Of a stretch of 64,000 nt of DNA, positions 35,735-45,158 are shown one piece after another. This DNA comes from NCED01 sp035493955 (GTDB lineage: Bacteria; Pseudomonadota; Alphaproteobacteria; Caulobacterales; Caulobacteraceae). The position numbers and the translations under genes were made by a program. The notes under the pieces are model-generated. The model searched no databases. It was not told the DNA's origin and was given only the letters and a program-made list of their open reading frames with translations. The first letter of the stretch is position 1; every line of letters begins with the position of its first letter. The stretch covers positions 186,001 to 250,000 of the forward strand of contig DATJHI010000013.1 of NCBI GenBank assembly GCA_035493955.1. Direction: 5' to 3'.

Positions 35735-36154
35735 ATGCGCTGGACAGGCGCGCTACCCCTCGCCGCCGCGCTCGCCGCCGCCGCTCCGGCCCTGGCCCAC
35801 CACAGCATCGCCGCGGTCTACGACCGGGATAAGTCCGTCGAGATGCAGGGCGTGCTGTCCAAGGTCTCGCTGCAGAACCCGCACTCGGTCTTCGAGCTCA
35901 CCGTCGCGGAGGGGTCCGGCAAGACAACGGTCTGGATGCTGGAAAGCCGGGGCGTCCAGGGCATGACCCGGATCGGCCTCGAGGCTCATGCCGTGGCGGT
36001 CGGCGACCGGGTGACGGTGAAGGGCGCGCCGGCCCGCCATGGCGAGCACCAGCTGTGGCTGAGCAGCCTGAAGACCGCCAGCGGCAAGCTGTTCGAGATC
36101 GACAACCGCGCGGCCCAGCCGTTCCAGGACCCCCAGGTCTTCCGGAATTTCTAG
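35735..36154 (+). CDS. DUF6152-type periplasmic protein (copy 2)
   Basis: A 139-aa exported protein, paralogue of the one at 24562. The signal peptide ends APALA and the mature chain would begin HHSIAAVYD. Then come VEMQGVLSKVSLQNPHSVFEL and a Trp-containing strand (TTVWMLESRGVQGM), with GDRVTVKGAPARHGEH near the C-terminus. AGGAG precedes the ATG. It overlaps the convergent rodA end by four bases. Function is unknown. Confidence 0.8.
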   Translation: MRWTGALPLAAALAAAAPALAHHSIAAVYDRDKSVEMQGVLSKVSLQNPHSVFELTVAEGSGKTTVWMLESRGVQGMTRIGLEAHAVAVGDRVTVKGAPARHGEHQLWLSSLKTASGKLFEIDNRAAQPFQDPQVFRNF

Positions 36155-37305
36155 AACAGCGAGCCGCGGCCGCTGGAGATCTCAAGGTAGCGGTGCACCC
36201 GGACGGCCATGACCAGGCCGAAGCCGGCCATAACCGTCAACATCACCGTGCCGCCGTAGGAGAGCAGCGGCATGGGCACCCCCACCACCGGGGCCAGGCC
36301 CATCACCATCGAGGCGTTGATCAGGATGTAGAAGGCGAAGGTGGCGGTCACCCCCGCCGCGGACAGCCGGCCGAAATGGCTGTGGCTGATCGAGGCGATG
36401 CGCAGGCAGATGGCGATCACCCCCCCGTAGAGCAGCAGAAGGCCGAAACAGCCGATGAAGCCGAACTCCTCGGCGAAGGTGGCGAAGATGAAGTCTGTGT
36501 GCTTCTCGGGCAGGAAGTTGAGCTGGCTTTGCGACCCCAGGCCATAGCCCTTGCCGAGCAATCCGCCGGACCCCAGGGCGATCTTGGACTGCAGGATGTG
36601 ATAGCCGTTCCCGGACGGATCCTGCTCCGGATGCAGGAAGGTCAGGATCCGGTCGCGCTGATAGCCGTGCAGCACGAAGAGTATGAAAGGCGGGATGCCG
36701 GCCACGGCCCCGACCGCGCCGACCGCCAGCACCCGCCAGCTGAGACCGGCCATGAACATCACCGCCGCCCCGGTCAGGGCGATCAGCACCGCCGTGCCGA
36801 GGTCGGGCTGCTTGGCCACCAGCAGCACCGGAATCCCGATCAGGGCCGCCGGGACCAGGAGTTTCCAGGACAGTTTGGCGTCCTTGGCCGGGAGGCCGTG
36901 GTAGAAACGGGCCAGGGCCAGGACCAGGGCGATCTTCATGATCTCGGAGGGCTGGATCTGTACCGGCCCGAGCTTCAGCCAGCGCGCGGCGCCCAGGGCG
37001 CTGTGGCCGACCGCAAGCACGGCGACCAGCAGCAGCAGACTGAAGACATAGATGGGATAGGCGGTGAAGAACCAGACGCGCAGATCGACCAGCGCCAGCA
37101 CCAGCATGAGGGCGAAACAGACCCCGAACACGATCAGGTGCCGGTCCGCCCACGGGTCCCAGGAACTGTTGGCGATCGAATAGAGCATCATGGTGCCCAG
37201 GCCGGCGATGGCGCAGAGCAGGATGGCCAGCCGCCAGTCGATCTCCAGCAGCTTGGTCGAGATCCGGTCGCGCTCGCCGGGGCGGGTCAGGGCGGAAGCG
37301 GTCAT
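36151..37305 (-). CDS. rodA: RodA, SEDS peptidoglycan glycosyltransferase
   Basis: An inner-membrane SEDS glycan polymerase (384 aa, about ten membrane segments) of the elongasome, working with PBP2. Conserved features are ARWLKLGPVQIQPSEIMKIALVLALARFYH, KQPDLGTAVLIALTGAAVMF and a late GVPMPLLSYGGT (each cited in part). Its start overlaps the mrdA stop (ATGA), so the two are translationally coupled. It is the last gene of the mre operon. Confidence 0.96.
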   Translation of the reverse strand: MTASALTRPGERDRISTKLLEIDWRLAILLCAIAGLGTMMLYSIANSSWDPWADRHLIVFGVCFALMLVLALVDLRVWFFTAYPIYVFSLLLLVAVLAVGHSALGAARWLKLGPVQIQPSEIMKIALVLALARFYHGLPAKDAKLSWKLLVPAALIGIPVLLVAKQPDLGTAVLIALTGAAVMFMAGLSWRVLAVGAVGAVAGIPPFILFVLHGYQRDRILTFLHPEQDPSGNGYHILQSKIALGSGGLLGKGYGLGSQSQLNFLPEKHTDFIFATFAEEFGFIGCFGLLLLYGGVIAICLRIASISHSHFGRLSAAGVTATFAFYILINASMVMGLAPVVGVPMPLLSYGGTVMLTVMAGFGLVMAVRVHRYLEISSGRGSLF

Positions 37306-39269
37306 GCGGGCGGATTTCCGGGAGGAGCGTTGGCGGGACCGATGATCGTCGGCGGTTCGGGCACGCCGCCTTCGTCCGTGTAGGGCTGGAAGGGCGCGGG
37401 CTTCAACGGCACCTCGATGCGCTTGCGCACCTCCGGATCCTTCAGCAGGGCCACGCGCATGATCTCACGAGCTCGCGGGGCCGCCGCGGACGCGCCGAAT
37501 CCGCCGTGCTCGACCAGCACGCTCATGGCGTAGCGAGGATCGTCGTAGGGCGCGAAGGCGATGAACCAGGCATGGTCGCGAAGTTTCCACTCGCCGACCG
37601 CGCCGTGGGCGCCATGGCCGCCGCCGTAGGAATAGGCCTGGGCCGTGCCCGTCTTGCCCGCCATTTTCACGGGCCCAAGGTTCAGGTCCCCGGCCGTGGC
37701 GGCGGTCCCGCTGGTCACCACGTCGGCCATGGCCTGGCGGACGAACGCCAGGTGCTCCTTGTTGACCGTCAGGTCGGGCACCGCGGCCCCGGAGGGCTGC
37801 AGCTCGCCGCCGATGGAATGGATCAACCGGGGAAGCAGCGCCTTCTCCCCGTTGGCGATGCGCGAGACCTGGACGCAGAGCTGCAGGGCGTTGACGTTCA
37901 CATAGCCCTGGCCGATGCCCATGCTCGGGGTCTCCCCGGGATGCCAGACCGGGTCCCTCGGGAAGGCCCTGCGCTTGTAGGCGCGGTCGGGAACGATGCC
38001 CTTGCGCTGGCCGGGGATGCCGATGTCGAAGACCTCGCCCAGGCCGAACTTGCGGGCGGTGGCCGCGATCAGGTCGGGCCCGATCGCCAGGGCGCACTGG
38101 TAGAAATAAATGTCGCAGGAGGTGACGATCGCCCCGTGCAGGTTCTGCGCGCCGTGCGACTGGTCGCAGTGCCAGACCCGTCCGCCCCAGGGCCAGGCCT
38201 TGTTGCACACATGGACGGTGTTGGGGTCGTAGCCGGCCTCCAGGGCCGCCAGGGCCACCATGGTTTTGAAGGTCGAGCCCGGCGGATAGTTGCCGGCCAG
38301 AGCCTTGTCGAGCAGGGGCTTGCGCTCGTACTGGGCCAGGGCCGCATATTCCGCCGCCGGGATGCCGGACGCGAAGCGGTTCACGTCGAAGGACGGGGAG
38401 GACATCAGGCACAGGACGTCGCCGGTGCGGATGTCCATCATCACCGCCCCCCCGCTCTCCTCGCCGAACACCTCCAGCGCCCGGTTCTGGATGTCGCTGT
38501 CCAGGGTCAGGACCACGTCCTGGCCCGGAACCGCCTTGATGTCCCCGGCGGGGTCTTCCTTGATCACCCGGCCGACGGAATTGACCTCGACCTTCTGCGC
38601 CCCCGGTCGGCCGCGCAGTTGCAGGTCCAGCGACTTCTCCACCCCCTGCTTGCCGATGCGGAAGCCGGGATGCAGCAGCAGCGGTTCGGGATTGGGGCCG
38701 GCCTTGTCGAGCTCGGCCTTGGAGATCTTCGAGACATAGCCGATCACGTGGGCGAAGGCCCCGCCGTAGGGATAGACCCGCGCCTCCCCCATGTCGGCGG
38801 TGACGCCGGGCAGTTCGGGGGTGCGCACATTGATCCGGGAGAACTCGTCCCAGGTCAGGTCGCTGGCGATCACCACCGGCACGAAACGCGGGGTGTTGGC
38901 GATCTCGCGCTTAAGCTGCGTCCGCCGCTCGGGGGTAATCGGCAGGAGTTGGCTGACCGCGTCCAGGGTCGCGTCGACGTCTTGGACCTCGTCCCGGGTC
39001 ATCAATAGACGGAACTCTGGACGGTTGGAGGCGATCTCCACCCCGTTGCGGTCGAGGATGCGGCCTCGCGGCGGCGGCCGGAGGCGGAAGTTGAACTGGT
39101 TGGAGGCCGAAAGCTCCTGGTAGCGGTTGGCCTCGACCAGCTGCAGCTGCATCAGCCGGCCGCTCAGCGCCAGCAGTCCCGCGCCGGCAAATCCGCCCAG
39201 CAGGAAGGTGCGCCGATGGAAGACGCCCTGCCGCTCGTTGACCTCGTCGAAGAAGATGGAGGGTTCCAT
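37302..39269 (-). CDS. mrdA: Penicillin-binding protein 2 (MrdA), elongation transpeptidase
   Basis: A class B PBP (655 aa) that crosslinks lateral-wall peptidoglycan with RodA and MreBCD. A short cytoplasmic tail and a membrane anchor (FLLGGFAGAGLLALSG) are followed by the dimerisation domain with RGRILDRNG, then the transpeptidase motifs: SxxK in PPGSTFKTM and KTG in AGKTGTAQ. Length is typical. It starts 26 bases after mreD and overlaps rodA by four bases. Confidence 0.96.
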   Translation of the reverse strand: MEPSIFFDEVNERQGVFHRRTFLLGGFAGAGLLALSGRLMQLQLVEANRYQELSASNQFNFRLRPPPRGRILDRNGVEIASNRPEFRLLMTRDEVQDVDATLDAVSQLLPITPERRTQLKREIANTPRFVPVVIASDLTWDEFSRINVRTPELPGVTADMGEARVYPYGGAFAHVIGYVSKISKAELDKAGPNPEPLLLHPGFRIGKQGVEKSLDLQLRGRPGAQKVEVNSVGRVIKEDPAGDIKAVPGQDVVLTLDSDIQNRALEVFGEESGGAVMMDIRTGDVLCLMSSPSFDVNRFASGIPAAEYAALAQYERKPLLDKALAGNYPPGSTFKTMVALAALEAGYDPNTVHVCNKAWPWGGRVWHCDQSHGAQNLHGAIVTSCDIYFYQCALAIGPDLIAATARKFGLGEVFDIGIPGQRKGIVPDRAYKRRAFPRDPVWHPGETPSMGIGQGYVNVNALQLCVQVSRIANGEKALLPRLIHSIGGELQPSGAAVPDLTVNKEHLAFVRQAMADVVTSGTAATAGDLNLGPVKMAGKTGTAQAYSYGGGHGAHGAVGEWKLRDHAWFIAFAPYDDPRYAMSVLVEHGGFGASAAAPRAREIMRVALLKDPEVRKRIEVPLKPAPFQPYTDEGGVPEPPTIIGPANAPPGNPPA

Positions 39270-39295
39270 CGGGGGACTCTATGCTTTCGCTGAAC

Positions 39296-39811
39296 TTAGC
39301 GGAATCGGATGTCGGCGTCTTCGAAGCGATCGATCAGGCGGTGGGCTAGAGGGTAGAGTGCGGCGGTGACAGCGAACTGCAGCAGCGTGGCCGTCAGATT
39401 GGGGACGACGCCGGAGTCGAACAGGCTGAATAGATAGGCGGCGGCGAAGGCGAGAAAAGTCAGGAAGGCGTACCAGCCCCACAGGACCGGCGCGCTTTGG
39501 CCCATGATCAGGCTGCGGGCGATCAGGGCGCCGAAATAGCCGAGCAGCAGCGAAGACGCCCACAGGCCCAAGGGCCCGCCCCAGAACAGATCGTTGAACA
39601 GGCCGAGCAGCAGCAGAGCGAACGGCCCCAGCAGGGAGGGCCGGATCACCGCCCAGGCGAAAGCTGGAACCATGGCGAACACGGGCTCGGGCAGGGTGAC
39701 CCCGAAAACCTTGAGCGGGACGGCCAGCAACAGGGTGGCGACCACGCAGGCCAGCATCGGTCCGCCCAGCCACACCCAGGGTTGGAGCGGCTGGGACTGA
39801 CCGCGGCTCAT
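39296..39811 (-). CDS. mreD: MreD rod shape-determining protein
   Basis: A small integral membrane protein (171 aa) of the MreBCD complex, with about five hydrophobic segments (MLACVVATLLLAVPL, FALLLLGLFNDLFWGGPLG, and others). LFNDLFWGGPLG is the conserved family element. Its ATG overlaps the mreC stop (ATGA), supporting coupled translation. Identification rests on both this and operon position. Confidence 0.9.
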   Translation of the reverse strand: MSRGQSQPLQPWVWLGGPMLACVVATLLLAVPLKVFGVTLPEPVFAMVPAFAWAVIRPSLLGPFALLLLGLFNDLFWGGPLGLWASSLLLGYFGALIARSLIMGQSAPVLWGWYAFLTFLAFAAAYLFSLFDSGVVPNLTATLLQFAVTAALYPLAHRLIDRFEDADIRFR

Positions 39812-41034
39812 AGTAGACCCTGCAAGGGCGCGGTGGCGGGCTGCGGGGAAGCCGGGGTTGGGGGCTGGACAGCGGAAGGTGAAGTGGCCGCGGGAGCAAC
39901 GGGCCGAGAGGTCGCCGGCTTGGCCTTAGGCCGAACGGGCGGCGCGGCTATGGCCGAGGGCCGGCCCGAAGGTTCGGCGGGAACCTGAGGAGACGCGACA
40001 GCCGGCCGTGCGGCGGCCCCAGGCGGACGGGCCGCGCCGGGCGTTTCGGCCGCCGGCGCGGGCGCGGGTGGAGTCGGGGCCGGGGCCGGAAGAGGCTTGC
40101 CCGCGACGGCGGCCTCGATCTCGGCCTTCTCCTTCGGGGACAGGCTCGGAAGCGGCGCATTCTCCAGGGCCGCCTGGTCGACCATCTGCGAGAAGTCGTC
40201 GAACACCAGGATGCGGACGAAATCGATGCCGGACTGATCGGTGTACAGGCGCACCCGCCAGCCGCCGCGGAAATCCTTGACCGCCACCCCGACCGGCAGG
40301 CCCCGCGGATAGAGGCCCCCGTCGCCGGAGGTGAGGATGCGGTCCCCCTCCTTGACCGGATCGCGTCCGCGCACGAACTCCAGCCGTGGAACGGGGCCGC
40401 CGTCGCCGGTCAGGATGGCCCGGGCATTGGTCCGGTCGATCAGGACCGGGGTGCGGCTTTCCACGTCGGTGAGCAGGAGCACCCGGCTGACGGTCTTGGC
40501 CACCCCGACCACCCGGCCGACCACCCCGTGCTCGGAGATCACCGGATTGCCGGTCTTGACCCCCTTGTCCGATCCGGCATCGGCGAGACGGGCGTTGGAG
40601 AAAGGTCCGCGGGCGTCCGACACCACGCGCGCCGCCACCATCGGGATCGGCGGCTCGGTCCTGAGCTTGAGCAGGTTCTCGTAGCGGGTGTTGATGTTCT
40701 TCAGCGCGATGGCCGCGTCGCGCCAGCGCTCAAGCTCGGCCACCCGCTCCCGCAGGCGCCGGTTCTCCGAGACGGCGAAGAAATAGCCGCCGACGAAGCC
40801 GACGCCCTGGGTGACCCAGCGCACCGGAGCCGCCACGACCCCCGCGACCGGGGCCACGACCCTGTCGAAATCGCTACGGGCCGCGCCATAGGTCGACGGC
40901 GCGCCCTCGTCGAAGCGGTCGGTGAACAAAAGGGCGAGGGCCACCACGATGGCGACGATGGCCGCCACCGCCCCGGCCCAGGTCAGCGGGACTCTCAAAT
41001 CCTGAAATGGGCCTTCCCGGTACGCCAAGCGCAC
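39808..41034 (-). CDS. mreC: MreC rod shape-determining protein
   Basis: A bitopic periplasmic scaffold of the elongasome (408 aa). It has a membrane anchor near residues 20-38 (AVAAIVAIVVALALLF), a coiled coil (RRLRERVAELERWRDAAI), the MreC beta-barrel core (ISEHGVVGRVVGVAKTVSRVLLLTD cited in part; DRILTSGDGGLYPRGLPVG), and an unusually long Pro/Ala-rich C-terminal tail. It starts with GTG preceded by GGAGGC. About 57 bases separate it from mreB. Confidence 0.94.
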   Translation of the reverse strand: MRLAYREGPFQDLRVPLTWAGAVAAIVAIVVALALLFTDRFDEGAPSTYGAARSDFDRVVAPVAGVVAAPVRWVTQGVGFVGGYFFAVSENRRLRERVAELERWRDAAIALKNINTRYENLLKLRTEPPIPMVAARVVSDARGPFSNARLADAGSDKGVKTGNPVISEHGVVGRVVGVAKTVSRVLLLTDVESRTPVLIDRTNARAILTGDGGPVPRLEFVRGRDPVKEGDRILTSGDGGLYPRGLPVGVAVKDFRGGWRVRLYTDQSGIDFVRILVFDDFSQMVDQAALENAPLPSLSPKEKAEIEAAVAGKPLPAPAPTPPAPAPAAETPGAARPPGAAARPAVASPQVPAEPSGRPSAIAAPPVRPKAKPATSRPVAPAATSPSAVQPPTPASPQPATAPLQGLL

Positions 41035-41091
41035 GCCTCCGAAGCGTCTTCAGTCTAGAGCCGCGAGCGACTCAGACGCCCAATCGGGAGC

Positions 41092-42135
41092 TTAAGCCAG
41101 AGATGCGTCAAGCACGCCCTTCATCCACTTGGGATGCTCGAGCACCCGGCCGCAGCCCAGGGCGACACAGGACAGGGGATCGTCGGCCACGGTCACCGGC
41201 AAGCCGGTATGATCGCGGATCTCGGCGTCCAGCCCGCGCAGCAGGGCCCCGCCGCCGGTGAGCATGATGCCCTTGTCGGCGATGTCGGCGGCCAGTTCCG
41301 GCGGAGTCGCTTCCAGGGCGACCTTCACCGCCTCGACGATCTGGCTGACCGGCTCGGCCAGGGCCTCGGCGGCCTGTTTCTCGGAGATGCGCACTTCCCG
41401 CGGCACGCCCTGCATCAGGTCGCGGCCCTTGACCTCGATGGCCAGGCCGTCGCCGTCGACGGGGGGACGGGCGGTGCCGATCTCCTTCTTGATCCGCTCG
41501 GCGGTGGTCTCGCCGATCAGGAGGTTATGGTGGCGGCGCATGTAAGAGATGATCGCCTCGTCCATCTTGTCGCCCCCGACCCGGACCGAGCGCGAATAGA
41601 CGATGCCCGAGAGCGAGAGCACCGCCACCTCGGTGGTGCCGCCGCCGATGTCGACCACCATCGAGCCGGTAGGCTCGTGGATCGGCAAGCCGGCGCCGAT
41701 GGCCGCGGCCATGGGCTCGTCGATCAGGCCGACCCTGCGGGCCGAAGCGTTGAGGCAGCTGTCGTTGATGGCGCGGCGCTCGACCGCGGTGGCGCCCGAA
41801 GGCACACACACGATCACCTTGGGGTTCACGAAACCCTTGCGGTTGTGAACCTTGCGGATGAAGTGCTTGATCATCTCCTCGGCGACTTCGAAGTCGGCGA
41901 TGACCCCATCGCGCATGGGGCGGATCGCCTCCATGTGGCCGGGGGTGCGGCCCAGCATCTGCTTGGCCTCGATGCCGACGGCGTGGACGATCTTGCGCCC
42001 GCCGACGTTGCGCAGGGCCACGACCGACGGCTCGTTCAGGACGATGCCCTTGCCCTTCATGTAGATCAGTGTGTTGGCGGTCCCCAGATCGATCGCGATG
42101 TCGTTGGAGATCATGCCAAAGAGGGATGCGAACAT
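41092..42135 (-). CDS. mreB: MreB actin-like cytoskeletal protein
   Basis: Bacterial actin (347 aa) that forms membrane-bound filaments positioning the wall-elongation machinery. Phosphate-1 motif DLGTANTLIY near residue 15, VVDIGGGTTEVAVLSL (phosphate 2) and an adenosine motif near GIMLTGGGALLRGLD are intact. An N-terminal amphipathic stretch (FASLFGMISND) suits membrane binding. AAGG precedes the ATG. It is the first gene of the five-gene shape operon; its promoter should lie in 42136-42332, which holds no other gene. Confidence 0.97.
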   Translation of the reverse strand: MFASLFGMISNDIAIDLGTANTLIYMKGKGIVLNEPSVVALRNVGGRKIVHAVGIEAKQMLGRTPGHMEAIRPMRDGVIADFEVAEEMIKHFIRKVHNRKGFVNPKVIVCVPSGATAVERRAINDSCLNASARRVGLIDEPMAAAIGAGLPIHEPTGSMVVDIGGGTTEVAVLSLSGIVYSRSVRVGGDKMDEAIISYMRRHHNLLIGETTAERIKKEIGTARPPVDGDGLAIEVKGRDLMQGVPREVRISEKQAAEALAEPVSQIVEAVKVALEATPPELAADIADKGIMLTGGGALLRGLDAEIRDHTGLPVTVADDPLSCVALGCGRVLEHPKWMKGVLDASLA

Positions 42136-42332
42136 GAGTGGCCTTGTCGTGGCTTAGGCGCGGAATCTGCGGCGAAGGCCTGCAAGCCGTCGATCAGGGC
42201 CGTCGCCCCCGCGCGAGCCGCTCACCGATTCCGCTTACCGGATGGGTCGGTGTGCCCTGCGATGGACGCGATTTCAAGCGCCTAATGTTGCTAAGCTGAG
42301 GCCAGAGCGGGACGCAGCGCCGCAGGGCGGGA

Positions 42333-43226
42333 TTATCCGAGCGCAGTAAGGACGACTCCGAGCCCCACCAAGGCCCCCGCGGCGAGCTTTCGGGCTGAAA
42401 GTTTTTCGGCGAACAGGCGCCGCCCCGCGGCGGCGGCCATGGGACTCTCCACCACCCCGACCGCCCGGACCGAGGCCGCCGGGGCGAGCGCCAGGGCGAA
42501 CAGCCAGGCGGCTGAGGCGCAGGCGCCGCAGAAGCCCGCGAACAGGGATTCCCGCCAGCTCGCCAGCACCGATTCCAGCGCCGCGGGCCGACGGACGGCC
42601 AACCAGCCGCCCAGGGCGGCCGACTGGATGGCCTGGGTGAACGCCACGGTCGCCGTGGCGGAAAAAGCCAGGTCGCGAGGGGCAAGAAGCAGGGTGGCGT
42701 GGCGAAAAGCGTTCAGCGAAAATCCGAAACACAATCCCGAGAGCAGGCCGAACATCGCTCCGGAAACCGGACGTTCGCCCGAGATTTCCGACAGCCCTCC
42801 TTGGGGCCAGCTCAGCGCCGCCACACCGGCGGTGACCACCCCGACGCCGATCCAGGCGTGGGGGCTGAGACGGTCGCCGAACACCAGCCATCCCAGGACC
42901 CCCGCCAGCGGCAGGGAGCTCTGCTGCAGGGCCGTGCCCACCGCGAAGCCCGCCCGGTTCATGGCCACCAGCAGGGCGGCGGTCGCCACCACCTGGGACA
43001 GCGCTCCGGTGACGACGAAGGCGAAGAAGGCTGGGGCGAAGTGGGCGGCGGGACGGCCAGCGACCAGCCAGGCCACGACGGCGAAGGCCAGGGCGAAGGG
43101 GAAGCCGAACAGGAAGCGGACCAGGGTCGCGCCCCACGGCCCCGCGCCGCCGATCAGCCCCCGCTGGGCGGCGTTGCGCGCGACCTGGAACGCCGCCGCG
43201 ACGACGGTGAGGGGAATCCACAGCAT
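42333..43226 (-). CDS. EamA/DMT-family transporter
   Basis: A 297-aa inner-membrane protein with about ten hydrophobic segments in two EamA repeats, the drug/metabolite transporter layout. Clear segments include LVRFLFGFPFALAFAVVAWLV, VVTGALSQVVATAALLV and a C-terminal LAAGALVGLGVVLTAL. The substrate cannot be read. It sits between leuA and mreB, separate from both. Confidence 0.85.
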   Translation of the reverse strand: MLWIPLTVVAAAFQVARNAAQRGLIGGAGPWGATLVRFLFGFPFALAFAVVAWLVAGRPAAHFAPAFFAFVVTGALSQVVATAALLVAMNRAGFAVGTALQQSSLPLAGVLGWLVFGDRLSPHAWIGVGVVTAGVAALSWPQGGLSEISGERPVSGAMFGLLSGLCFGFSLNAFRHATLLLAPRDLAFSATATVAFTQAIQSAALGGWLAVRRPAALESVLASWRESLFAGFCGACASAAWLFALALAPAASVRAVGVVESPMAAAAGRRLFAEKLSARKLAAGALVGLGVVLTALG

Positions 43227-43292
43227 GGACCGAACACTTTCCCGGGAAGAGCGCCCTCGGTCAGGCTCGCCTGACTGAGGGGCTTGCTTCGA

Positions 43293-44867
43293 TCAGAACC
43301 CGCTCGCCACCTTGCGGTCCGGCGCGGTGCGCTGACGGCGGGCGAAGAGGTTGTCCAGAGCCTTGGCATAGGCCTTGGCCGAGGCGACCAGGGTGTCGGT
43401 GTCGGCGGAATTGCCGGTGGCGATATAGCCGCCCTCCTCCAGCCGCACGGTCACCTGGGCCTGGGCGTCCGTGCCCTCGGTCACCGCGTGGACCTGGAAC
43501 AACTGCAACTTGGCCTCGTGCGGCGCGATCATGCGGATGGCGTTGAACACCGCGTCCACCGGACCGTCGCCGGTGGCCGAGGCCCGGCGCACCTCGCCGT
43601 CGATGATCATGGCCAGGTCGGCGGTCTGGGGGCCTTCGGTGCCCGCCACCACCCGCAGTTCGACCACCGACAGGGTCTCGGCCTCGTGGGCCAGGCTGTC
43701 GGAGACCAGGGCGATGATGTCGTCGTCGTAGACGTGCTTCTTCTTGTCGGCCAGGTCCTTGAACCGCCCGAAGGCCTCGTTCAGGGCGTTGTCGCCCAGT
43801 TCGTAGCCCATGGTCTTCAGCTTGTCCTTGAAGGCGTGCCTGCCCGAGTGCTTGCCCATGACCAGGTTTGACGCCCCCTGCCCCACTGATTCGGGCGTCA
43901 TGATCTCGTAGGTGTCGCGGTTCTTCAGCATCCCGTCCTGATGGATGCCGCTCTCGTGGGCGAAGGCGTTCTTGCCGACGATGGCCTTGTTGAACTGCAC
44001 CGGGAAACCGGTGATGGCCGAGACGTAGCGCGAGGCCCGGGTAATTTGGGTTGTCTCGATGCCGGTGGAGAACGGCAGGCGGTCGCGGCGGGTGCGCAGG
44101 GCCATCACCACCTCTTCCAGGGCTGCGTTGCCGGCCCGTTCCCCCAAACCGTTGACAGAGCATTCCACCTGGCGCGCGCCGGCCTGGACCCCGGCCAGGG
44201 AATTGGCCACCGCCAGTCCCAGGTCGTTGTGACAGTGGGTGGAAAACACCACCGTGTCCGCCCCCGGCACGTTCTCGATCAGGTCGCGGAAGATCTCCGC
44301 GTATTCGTCGGGATAAGTGTAGCCGACGGTGTCGGGGATGTTGACCGTGCCGGCGCCGGCGCGGATCGCCGCCTCGACGCAGCGGCGCAGGAAGTCCCGC
44401 TCGGTGCGGGTCGCATCCTGAGCCGACCATTCCACGTCGCCGCACAGGTTGCGGGCGTGGGTGACCGAGCGGTGGACCGCCTCCAGCACGTCCTCAGGGG
44501 ACATCCGCAGGATGTAGTCCCGGTGCTGGGGACTGGTGGACATGAAGGTGTGGATGCGGCCGCGGGCGGCGGGGCGGATCGCCTCCGCGGCGCGGTCGAT
44601 GTCCATCTCCGAGGCCCGGGCCAGACCGGCGACGGTCGATTTGGTGATGATCCGGGAGACCTCGCGCACCGCCTCGAAGTCGCCGTTGGAGGCGATGGGG
44701 AAGCCCGCCTCGATGATGTCCACCCCCAGGTCCTCGAGGATCTTGGCCAGCTCCAGCTTCTCGGCCAGGGACATGGAGGCGCCCGGCGCCTGTTCGCCGT
44801 CGCGCATGGTGGTGTCGAAGATCAGCACGCGATCCTTGTCGCGTACGGGAGCGGTCACGGAGGTCAT
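43293..44867 (-). CDS. leuA: 2-isopropylmalate synthase
   Basis: The first committed enzyme of leucine synthesis (524 aa), condensing acetyl-CoA with 2-oxoisovalerate. The HMGL-like TIM barrel starts LIFDTTMRDGEQAPGASM, with metal ligands in STHCHNDLGLAVANSLAG. GLGERAGNAALEEVVMAL and the C-terminal LeuA regulatory dimer domain (VELRVVAGTEGPQTADLAM) follow. The Met at 44867 is preferred; an upstream Met adds 16 unlike residues. A possible leader ORF and nested hairpins lie upstream at 44916-45023. Confidence 0.96.
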   Translation of the reverse strand: MTSVTAPVRDKDRVLIFDTTMRDGEQAPGASMSLAEKLELAKILEDLGVDIIEAGFPIASNGDFEAVREVSRIITKSTVAGLARASEMDIDRAAEAIRPAARGRIHTFMSTSPQHRDYILRMSPEDVLEAVHRSVTHARNLCGDVEWSAQDATRTERDFLRRCVEAAIRAGAGTVNIPDTVGYTYPDEYAEIFRDLIENVPGADTVVFSTHCHNDLGLAVANSLAGVQAGARQVECSVNGLGERAGNAALEEVVMALRTRRDRLPFSTGIETTQITRASRYVSAITGFPVQFNKAIVGKNAFAHESGIHQDGMLKNRDTYEIMTPESVGQGASNLVMGKHSGRHAFKDKLKTMGYELGDNALNEAFGRFKDLADKKKHVYDDDIIALVSDSLAHEAETLSVVELRVVAGTEGPQTADLAMIIDGEVRRASATGDGPVDAVFNAIRMIAPHEAKLQLFQVHAVTEGTDAQAQVTVRLEEGGYIATGNSADTDTLVASAKAYAKALDNLFARRQRTAPDRKVASGF

Positions 44868-44915
44868 CGGAGGTCTCGTCTGCCTTGGAAACTGCGGGTC
44901 GGGCCGGCGGGTCAA

Positions 44916-45023
44916 CCCCTGGGCGCCCGGTCCCGCTCGCGACGGGACCTAGAGGCGAAACGCCCAGGGGCGGCTAAGGCCCAAGGCGACGCTGCGAAGA
45001 AGGACGGGACGGGACCGGCTCAT
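44916..45023 (-). promoter_or_regulatory. Candidate leuA leader: short Leu-containing ORF with nested hairpins
   Basis: On the minus strand an ATG at 45023 opens a 24-codon ORF ending TAG at 44949-44951. It contains five Leu codons, three of them CTT, which should be rare in a GC-rich genome. The distal part overlaps a 10-bp stem CCCCTGGGCG/CGCCCAGGGG (44916-44925 with 44961-44970) that encloses a 7-bp stem GGTCCCG/CGGGACC (44929-44935 with 44943-44949). This fits ribosome-mediated attenuation, but no U-run follows. Confidence 0.4.
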
Positions 45024-45158
45024 GCGGGCTATGTAGCCGCAGACGCGCCGCCGCGCAATAGGCTTGCCGAAAATTGGGGCTGCGGCGGCTGGGTCGGCAA
45101 GACTTACCCTAAAATTGAGGATTCACGCGCAATTCCACCCAAAACGGACCAGTTTGGC

